In this document: positions 40,197-45,377 of the stretch, piece after piece
Layout: every line of letters starts with the position of its first letter
Position numbering within the stretch: the stretch's first letter is position 1
From: Alphaproteobacteria bacterium
Lineage (GTDB): Bacteria; Pseudomonadota; Alphaproteobacteria; RF32; CAG-239
Assembly: GCA_017935485.1 (NCBI GenBank)
Contig: JAGBHO010000007.1
Span: forward strand, 1 to 45,377
Reading direction: 5' to 3'
Length of the DNA: 45,377 nucleotides
Notes under the pieces: generated by a model
Databases searched by the model: none
What the model was told of the DNA's origin: nothing
The model's input: the letters and a program-made list of their open reading frames with translations, nothing else
Position numbers and translations under genes: made by a program

Positions 40197-41600
40197 CTAG
40201 AACAGTTGCAATACAGCCTGAGAAGCCTGAGAAGCCAAACTCAAAGAGTTGACCGCCAGTTGCTGTCTGGTCTGCAGAGCCAACATGTTTGCACCTTCTT
40301 CGTTCATATCGGCCAAGGTCAGTTTGTCTGCGCCTTCTTCCAATACGTTAATCAGGTTTTCCGTAAAGTCTTCACGGGTCTGAACGATAGAGTAGTTGTT
40401 ACCGAAATCGCTGGCCATAGAACGCAGCTCGGTAATAGCTCCCTCAATCTGAGTAATCGTTTCATCAATGGCAGCATCCAGATTCCAACCGCCTTTGGCA
40501 ACGGATTCCAGACCCAGACCTTTGGAAGAAGCGTCCACACCTTTAATCTCAATGGAAGAAGAACGGTCTTCGTTAAAGATAACTTTCAGATCGTTTTCCT
40601 GCAACAGGTTAATACCTTTGTAACCGGCATCTTTGGCCAGAGAGTCGATCTGAGCCAAAACTTCGTTGAACTGTTCAACATATTTGTTGCGTTCGGCAAT
40701 TGCATCTTCATCGGTAACAACAGTATCAAGGGTTCCGTTAACATTTCCGACAACGTCTTGGGCACCGCCGGTAACAATAACGTTAACCTGTTTGCCTTGA
40801 GCGGCATCAGTCGCTTTAACGACAAATTTGCCGCTTTCTTCATCAACAGCACCAGTAACATTTCCGGTAAACAAGTTGCTTACAGTTGTGAAATCAGCAT
40901 CTTTGGCAACATCTTTTGCTGTTGCAACATCGCCGGTCAATCCTGTAGCTTTATCTTTACTGTCAACAACTGTGATTGATTTTCCGTCGCCTTCAATAGT
41001 GACTTTAGCTTCAGCAACACTGACGGAGATACCTGAAATGCCGGCAGCTTCAATAGCAGTTTTAATTGCAGCAGCTTCACCTTCGGCATCGCTATCTGCT
41101 CCAGTATAAGAAATAACATGTTCATTGCCGTCAACATAGAGGCTAAAGCTACGTTCTCCAGTAGCTTTGCTTGCCGCGGTAAGTTCAGCCTTGCTCATAT
41201 CCTCACGGGAGTCGATAATGACTTTACCGGCTTCGGAAGCAGTGGCATTTTTATCAACGGCTTTGGTGGAAGAAAGTTTTGTTTTCATGTTATTGGCAAC
41301 GTCGCGGGCAGAGTTGGCAATGGATTTTGCCTGTTGCGCGAAAGTTGTAATAGCTTCAATGGCTTCGTTGGCAGCCTGAATGGTCTGCACACCCTGTCCC
41401 ATGCTGTCAAGCAGAGAAGACAAGTCGGAAGCGCGGTTGCTCAAAGATTGAGCAGTGTAATAAGAAGACGGATTGTCAATAGCAGAGTTTACCTTTTTAC
41501 CGGTAGACAGTCTTTCTTGAGTTTGATCCATCAAAGATTGAGTTTGTTGCAAGGACAGCAGGTTAGAACGCATACTTGCAGTCAAGGAAATATCAGCCAT
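40197..41600 (-). CDS. Flagellin
   Basis: 467 residues. The conserved N-terminal coiled-coil domain (1-140) has LTASMRSNLLSLQQTQSLMD, RLSTGKKVNSAIDNP and the conserved TIQAANEAIEAI region. A variable, threonine-, alanine- and aspartate-rich middle (about 140-300) would be surface-exposed. The conserved C-terminal domain has NYSIVQTREDFTENLINVL and ends LASQASQAVLQLF. It has no signal peptide because it is exported by the flagellar type III apparatus. GGAG lies seven bases before the ATG. The gene stands alone with flbT upstream, 28 kb from the basal-body operon. Confidence 0.97.
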   Translation of the reverse strand: MADISLTASMRSNLLSLQQTQSLMDQTQERLSTGKKVNSAIDNPSSYYTAQSLSNRASDLSSLLDSMGQGVQTIQAANEAIEAITTFAQQAKSIANSARDVANNMKTKLSSTKAVDKNATASEAGKVIIDSREDMSKAELTAASKATGERSFSLYVDGNEHVISYTGADSDAEGEAAAIKTAIEAAGISGISVSVAEAKVTIEGDGKSITVVDSKDKATGLTGDVATAKDVAKDADFTTVSNLFTGNVTGAVDEESGKFVVKATDAAQGKQVNVIVTGGAQDVVGNVNGTLDTVVTDEDAIAERNKYVEQFNEVLAQIDSLAKDAGYKGINLLQENDLKVIFNEDRSSSIEIKGVDASSKGLGLESVAKGGWNLDAAIDETITQIEGAITELRSMASDFGNNYSIVQTREDFTENLINVLEEGADKLTLADMNEEGANMLALQTRQQLAVNSLSLASQASQAVLQLF

Positions 41601-41732
41601 TTTTTTTCTCCAATTCTGTGGAACACATAACGTGTCAGGTTAAAACCATGTGATTGTCTTTCTGACAATACAAGATTTAATATATCATAAATTTAGGTCA
41701 CTATCAACTCAAATTTTCTTCTGATATTTGCC

Positions 41733-41760
41733 AATATAAGCATTTGTCAAGATATTTCAA
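41733..41760 (-). promoter_or_regulatory. Candidate flagellin promoter
   Basis: On the minus strand TTGAAA (41755-41760) and TATATT (41733-41738) are 16 bases apart. This would give a 5' leader of about 125 bases, in keeping with FlbT acting on the flagellin leader. I found no sigma-54 (TGGCAC-N5-TTGC) or sigma-28 box on this strand, so the assignment is uncertain. The rest of 41601-41929 is AT-rich and holds only the flbT terminator. Confidence 0.35.
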
Positions 41761-41877
41761 GCCGATAGCTCCAAAATTATTTTTCCCGTACTCAGACAGA
41801 AAATCTAATCTGCTTGAAAGAATACCCCATATTTATTAATATATACCTAATATCTACGCGAGTCGGTGCAAATGTTA

Positions 41878-41905
41878 AAAAAAGACCCTTAAAAGTAAGG
41901 GCCTT
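41878..41905 (-). terminator. Terminator of flbT
   Basis: CCCTTA / TAAGGG arms (41886-41901 region) with a TCTTTTTTT run on the minus strand, about 25 bases after the flbT stop. It separates flbT from flagellin transcription. Confidence 0.8.
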
Positions 41906-41929
41906 GTTGTCTAAAAACAAAAATAAAGT

Positions 41930-42331
41930 CTATTCCGGTTCTCCGCTCAGTGTCTTGCCGAAAAATTCGGTTTCTTTTTCCACAAGCTTGCCGGCACATT
42001 TGATTGCGGCGTAATACTCGTTTTTCAAAATATTTTCGCTCACCGGCATGATATACGGAATCAGACTCGGCGCGGCGTTTTGCAAATCGCGGACATATTC
42101 CACATAAAGATTCTGCAGCTCTTTGTTGCCTTTTTCCAGATACATCTGCTGAACAACAAAATAAACGCGTTTGGACGGCGTATTGGCTTCTTTCTCCCGC
42201 ATAATGAATTTCTCGCGCAGGATGGGAACGTTGCCGTCAATATAAAAGCGGGTTCTTTCTCCGTCGTTGGTAATCAGGGATGCGCCGATAATAATGCTCT
42301 CGTGCGGCTTCAGTTCAATTTTCAAAGGCAT
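41930..42331 (-). CDS. flbT: Flagellin translation regulator FlbT
   Basis: In Caulobacter FlbT binds the flagellin mRNA leader and lowers its translation and stability until the hook is finished. 133 residues. The family start MPLKIELKPHESIIIGASLITN is partly visible here as MPLKIELKPHESIIIG; ILREKFIMREKEANTPSKR and YFVVQQMYL follow, all FlbT landmarks. AAGGAG lies six bases before the ATG. It is read in the same direction as flagellin, with its own terminator between them. No flaF gene, its usual antagonist, is seen in the window. Confidence 0.92.
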   Translation of the reverse strand: MPLKIELKPHESIIIGASLITNDGERTRFYIDGNVPILREKFIMREKEANTPSKRVYFVVQQMYLEKGNKELQNLYVEYVRDLQNAAPSLIPYIMPVSENILKNEYYAAIKCAGKLVEKETEFFGKTLSGEPE

Positions 42332-42469
42332 GTCGTTCTCCTTACGGTGTTATTTTAAGCCAGACGCTTAATCAATAATTAATAAATTATAATAAAATTA
42401 TTTTTTTTGCAAATCTTTATTTTATTTGTTATAAGGTAAACTTAGTTTTATCAGATAAAGAGAAGAAAT

Positions 42470-42886
42470 ATGAATCAAGTGCTTGATGCCTGGAACGAAA
42501 ACGACAAACAAACCTACCTTTCCGCTTTGTCTTATGTCCTGACCGCCGGAGATACCAAAAGCGAACAACGCCGCGAATTTATGAAGAATAAGGCGCGCGA
42601 GGTCAAAATCCCGCTGGCTCAGATAAAAAAAGTCAGGGCGCCGGAAGACCTGATTGCCATGCTTGCCAAAATCCACAGCATAAAAGTCAAGCGCTTTATT
42701 GTCCGCGACATGATTCTGATGACCCTCGCCGACCATGACCTGACCGATTCTGAAATGCACAATATTTATGACATTTGCGCAGCCGTCGGCATAAAGTCTG
42801 AAAAAGTGGACGACTTTTTTCTGTGGGCGGCCAGAGGGCTGGAATGGCAGGTTGACGGCAACCGTCTGGTCGAGGAAGATATTTAG
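42470..42886 (+). CDS. TerB-like helical protein
   Basis: 138 residues, all helical, with no signal peptide. The segment FIVRDMILMTLADHDLTDSEMHNIYDICAAVGI (quoted in part: MILMTLADHDLTDSE) has the TerB/DUF533 pattern: a hydrophobic helix, an acidic loop DHDLT..E and a second helix. TerB-like proteins bind metal through such acidic residues and occur in stress and membrane-linked modules; the role here is unknown. AAGAGAAG precedes the ATG. The uup gene follows after 15 bases, so the two are probably co-transcribed. Confidence 0.65.
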   Translation: MNQVLDAWNENDKQTYLSALSYVLTAGDTKSEQRREFMKNKAREVKIPLAQIKKVRAPEDLIAMLAKIHSIKVKRFIVRDMILMTLADHDLTDSEMHNIYDICAAVGIKSEKVDDFFLWAARGLEWQVDGNRLVEEDI

Positions 42887-42901
42887 TTTTCCGGTGAAGC
42901 C

Positions 42902-44713
42902 ATGGCCGAAGCTCCGATTTATACCATAAAAGGCGCCGCGCTCAGTTTTGGCGCCAATCAGCTGTTCAGCAATGTTGACTTGTATATCAACCGCGGCGAT
43001 AAAATCTCGCTGGTCGGGCGCAACGGCTCGGGCAAATCAACCTTGTTAAAAGTCATCTCCGGCGTGCAGGAAGCCGATTCGGGCGAGATTTTTATCCAGC
43101 CCGGCGTCAAAATCTCTTATATGCCGCAGGAGCCCGACTTTGCCGGATATCAGACCCTGCGCGACGTCGTCAAATCCGGCCTGCCGCAAAATGACGAAAA
43201 TTTGGATTATAAGGCAGACATTCTGATTGCCGAATTCGGAATTGCCGAGTCACAGCATCCGGAACAGTCTTCCGGCGGCGAGCGGCGCAAAGCCGCTTTG
43301 GCCAAAGCCTTAATCGGCGAACCCGATATTTTGCTGCTTGACGAGCCGACCAACCATTTGGACATTGCCGCAATTGAAAAACTGGAAAAAATTATCAAAA
43401 GTTTTGCCGGCGCCGTCGTGCTGATTTCGCACGACCGCATGTTTTTGAGCAATGTGTCGCAAACCACGTTCTGGCTTGACCGCGGCATTCTTCGCCGCAA
43501 CAACAAAGGCTTTAAGTTCTTTGAAGAATGGCAGACGCAGGTGATTGATCAGGAAATCATCGAACAGAAATATCTGAACAAAAAAATTGAGGAAGAGACC
43601 GAATGGCTGCATAAAGGCGTGACCGCCCGCCGCAAACGTAATATGGGCAGACTGCGCCGGTTGCAGCAACTGCGGCAGGAGCGTAAAGAGCAGATTAAGC
43701 AGATTGGCAGCGTTAACCTGAACGTGGAAGAAGGCGATTTTCGCTCCAAAATGGTGATTGAGGCCAAGCATCTGAGCAAGGCGTTCGGCAGCCGTGAGAT
43801 TGTAAAAGACTTTTCCACCCGCATTATCAAAGGCAACAAAATCGGCATTGTCGGGCCGAACGGCGCCGGCAAAACCACGCTGATTAAACTGCTGACCAAA
43901 AGGCTTGACCCCGACGGCGGATCTGTCCGGATCGGCAAAAACCTTGAAGAAGTTTATTTTGACCAAAACCGCATAACGCTGGATTTGAAAAAAACATTAT
44001 GGCAGACCCTGTGCGACAAAGGCGACCATATTTTTGTGCACGGACAGTACCGTCATGTCGTGGCTTATCTGAAAGATTTTCTGTTTCGTCCGGATCAGGC
44101 GCAATGCCCTGTTTCTGCATTGTCCGGAGGCGAGAAAAACCGTCTGATGCTGGCGGTGTCGCTGGCCAAACCGTCAAACTTTCTGGTGTTGGACGAGCCG
44201 ACCAATGATCTGGATATGGACACGCTGGATTTGTTGCAGGAAGTGCTGGACGATTATCAGGGCACGGTGCTGATTGTCAGCCACGACCGCGATTTTCTTG
44301 ACCGTGTTGTCAGTTCGGTGATTTATATGAAAGGTGACGGAACGGTTTATGAACATGCCGGCAGCTATTCGGACTTGCTGCAAAAGCTGCAGGAAAAAGC
44401 CGAGCGAATGCCGGAGAAAAAAACGGCCGCCAAAAAAGTTGAAAAAAAAACGGAGCCGGAAAATAAAAAAACGGCAAAACTGAGTTATAAACAGCAGCGC
44501 CTGCTGGAAGTCTTGCCGCAGGAAATCGCCAAGGCCGAAGAAGCAATCGGCGCCTGTGAAGAAGAATTGTCCGATCCGGATTTATATGCCAAAAACCCCG
44601 CCCGTTTCGCAGAATTGAGCGCCAAACTGGCAGAACTGCAAAAAGAAATCGAGAATAAGGAAAACGAGTGGCTGGAAATCCAAATGCTCAAAGAAGAATT
44701 GGAAAACGGCTAG
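42902..44713 (+). CDS. uup: ABC-F ATPase Uup
   Basis: 603 residues. Two ABC ATPase domains lie in tandem without membrane segments. The first has GRNGSGKST, SSGGERRK and LLLDEPTNHLD. The linker between the domains is basic and helical (TARRKRNMGRLRRLQQLRQERKE, in part). The second has GPNGAGKTT, LSGGEKNR and LVLDEPTNDLDMDTL, where NDLD is typical of Uup rather than EttA. The C-terminal coiled coil (about 505-600) follows a lysine-rich linker and binds DNA or ribosomes in Uup. ABC-F proteins act on the ribosome; Uup also affects precise excision of transposons. Confidence 0.9.
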   Translation: MAEAPIYTIKGAALSFGANQLFSNVDLYINRGDKISLVGRNGSGKSTLLKVISGVQEADSGEIFIQPGVKISYMPQEPDFAGYQTLRDVVKSGLPQNDENLDYKADILIAEFGIAESQHPEQSSGGERRKAALAKALIGEPDILLLDEPTNHLDIAAIEKLEKIIKSFAGAVVLISHDRMFLSNVSQTTFWLDRGILRRNNKGFKFFEEWQTQVIDQEIIEQKYLNKKIEEETEWLHKGVTARRKRNMGRLRRLQQLRQERKEQIKQIGSVNLNVEEGDFRSKMVIEAKHLSKAFGSREIVKDFSTRIIKGNKIGIVGPNGAGKTTLIKLLTKRLDPDGGSVRIGKNLEEVYFDQNRITLDLKKTLWQTLCDKGDHIFVHGQYRHVVAYLKDFLFRPDQAQCPVSALSGGEKNRLMLAVSLAKPSNFLVLDEPTNDLDMDTLDLLQEVLDDYQGTVLIVSHDRDFLDRVVSSVIYMKGDGTVYEHAGSYSDLLQKLQEKAERMPEKKTAAKKVEKKTEPENKKTAKLSYKQQRLLEVLPQEIAKAEEAIGACEEELSDPDLYAKNPARFAELSAKLAELQKEIENKENEWLEIQMLKEELENG

Positions 44714-44722
44714 AAAATCCGC

Positions 44723-44750
44723 TTGCAAAAAACTTAGATTCGTTTATGAT
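44723..44750 (+). promoter_or_regulatory. Promoter of the candidate small RNA
   Basis: TTGCAA (44723-44728) and TATGAT (44745-44750) are 16 bases apart, starting 10 bases after the uup stop. The expected start is near 44757. Confidence 0.65.
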
Positions 44751-44755
44751 AATAC

Positions 44756-44914
44756 CCGCAGTCAGGAGGCTGACTGTGGTGTCGAAAACATCTCAATGAA
44801 ATATCCACTTTGGGTGGAGTTTGGGAAATAAGTGCGCTTGCGCAACGAATAACCATAGCTGTTCATTGCAGTTTTTCGGCTCCATCCGCCTATTTTCTAG
44901 GCGGATTTTGTTTT
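44756..44914 (+). ncRNA. Candidate structured small RNA, family unknown
   Basis: It is bounded by a promoter and a strong terminator (44884-44914, ATCCGCCTA / TAGGCGGAT then TTTGTTTT). A 5' hairpin, CCGCAGTCA-GGAGGC-TGACTGTGG, is at 44756-44779. A long arm follows: CGAAAAC (44783-44789) with GTTTTTCG (44871-44878), and CAATGAA (44794-44800) with TTCATTG (44862-44868). It encloses two small hairpins, CCAC/GTGG (44805-44817) and TGCGC/GCGCA (44833-44844). Size and the long arm would fit a 6S-type RNA, but I do not see decisive 6S sequence, and SRP or RNase P cores are absent. It could also be the leader of the next gene. Confidence 0.6.
44884..44914 (+). terminator. Terminator of the candidate small RNA
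   Basis: ATCCGCCTA (44884-44892) and TAGGCGGAT (44898-44906) form a 9-bp stem with loop TTTTC, followed by TTTGTTTT. It lies 25 bases before the next start codon. Confidence 0.9.
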
Positions 44915-44938
44915 AACAAAATAGTGGAGCGAAAATAA

Positions 44939-45199
44939 ATGTTATCAAGAAAATATAGAAAAGAGTGGTATAAGACCTTCCGGAGTTATTGTAATAAAGA
45001 ATTAAACCGGATAATGACGGAACAAGGGTTAACAAGTACCGAATTAGCGGATCATATAGATTTTATGGAAGGCCGGATAGAAAAATTAAGAAGAAATACC
45101 AGCCATGTGAGAATGGAAGAATATGTATATCTGTTTTCCTTTCTGGATAAGGTATTTGAAATAAAACTTGTCGACGTCAAAGATTATCCTTGGCAGTAA
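44939..45199 (+). CDS. Small helix-turn-helix-like protein
   Basis: 86 residues, basic in the first third (MLSRKYRKEWYKTFRSYCNK). The segment ELNRIMTEQGLTSTELADHI, followed by a recognition-like helix (EGRIEKLRRNTSHV), has the XRE/Cro pattern. Then come YVYLFSFLDKVFEI and a short tail. It could regulate its own upstream region. GGAG lies ten bases before the ATG. It has no neighbour on its 3' side except repeats, and it starts just after a terminator, so its expression may depend on read-through or attenuation. Confidence 0.65.
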   Translation: MLSRKYRKEWYKTFRSYCNKELNRIMTEQGLTSTELADHIDFMEGRIEKLRRNTSHVRMEEYVYLFSFLDKVFEIKLVDVKDYPWQ

Positions 45200-45377
45200 C
45201 CTGCACGGCAGGCGCGCGGCAAGTTGTCAGTACCGTGCTTCAGAGACCGCGTTGCTATGGCGGGATGTGTGATAGAGGATGTGCTTTGAAACACTGTCAT
45301 TTGGGGACTCTTTTTTAGGTCATCCTAAACTCTCTCTTTTGTCATTGCCGGACTTCGATCCGGCAATCCATCTCATA
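45200..45377. repeat. Repeat-rich end of window
   Basis: CAGAGACCGCGTTGCT (45241-45256) is the inverted form of the GGAGCAACGCGG-type repeat (copy 4). TTTGAAACACTGTCAT (near 45285) echoes the AAAGCACTGTCAT words of the other islands. ATTGCCGGA-CTTCGA-TCCGGCAAT (45344-45367) is a third GTCAT-type palindrome, cut by the window end. No gene is seen. Confidence 0.6.

Noticed and set aside
41748..41767. GCCGATA word suggesting a sigma-28 flagellin promoter
   Set aside because: It lies on the plus strand, pointing away from flagellin, and no gene lies downstream in that direction before the flbT end.
41814..42014. Plus-strand 66-residue frame upstream of flagellin
   Set aside because: It spans the flbT terminator and the end of flbT in antisense, without a Shine-Dalgarno.

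Overview
The window comes from an alphaproteobacterium with a mid-range GC content (judged by eye). Four things support this: FlbD and FlbT, which are flagellar regulators typical of Alphaproteobacteria; a LexA operator of the alphaproteobacterial direct-repeat type (GTTC-N7-GTTC) in front of lexA; the gene style of the macAB-tolC and ffh-rpsP-rimM-trmD-rplS blocks; and palindromic intergenic repeats of the kind common in this class. I cannot name the genus. Several conserved-looking proteins without a recognisable family suggest a poorly characterised lineage.

Layout. Positions 1-632 are a repeat island. Positions 645-12539 hold one long, tightly packed flagellar operon: fliF, fliG, fliH-like, fliN, flbD, flhA, flhF, flhG, a fliK-like gene, and a J-domain membrane protein. 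It supplies the MS ring, switch, export gate, placement GTPase/ATPase pair and the sigma-54 activator. Next come lexA with its own operator, a secreted muramidase-like protein, a divergent polysaccharide deacetylase, tRNA-Glu(TTC), a Lon-type protease, a TPR protein, an MliC-type lysozyme-inhibitor lipoprotein, a CoA-disulfide-reductase/rhodanese fusion and a coiled-coil protein of unknown function.

Positions 23900-27661 carry the classical ffh-rpsP-rimM-trmD-rplS block, headed by a promoter and a long structured leader. Position 28024 starts a 996-residue mosaic protein of unknown function. Then come tolC-macB-macA (a tripartite efflux system on the minus strand), an outer-membrane barrel protein, two unknown genes that converge on a shared terminator, and a small membrane protein.

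Positions 38529-40196 are a second repeat island. It ends at the flagellin gene, which has flbT upstream on the same strand. The right end holds a TerB-like gene, uup (ABC-F), a candidate structured small RNA, a small HTH-like protein and more repeats.

The strongest unexplained signal is a modular repeat family in the two islands (95-283 and 39034-39889). Its copies differ in sequence but keep long hairpins through matched, compensatory base changes in both arms. The candidate RNA at 44756-44914 and the structured ffh leader, which contains part of another dispersed repeat, are the next most interesting. The 5' ends of fliF, fliG, fliH, flhG, lexA, trmD, mliC and tolC were set from Shine-Dalgarno placement and may differ by a few codons from automatic calls.
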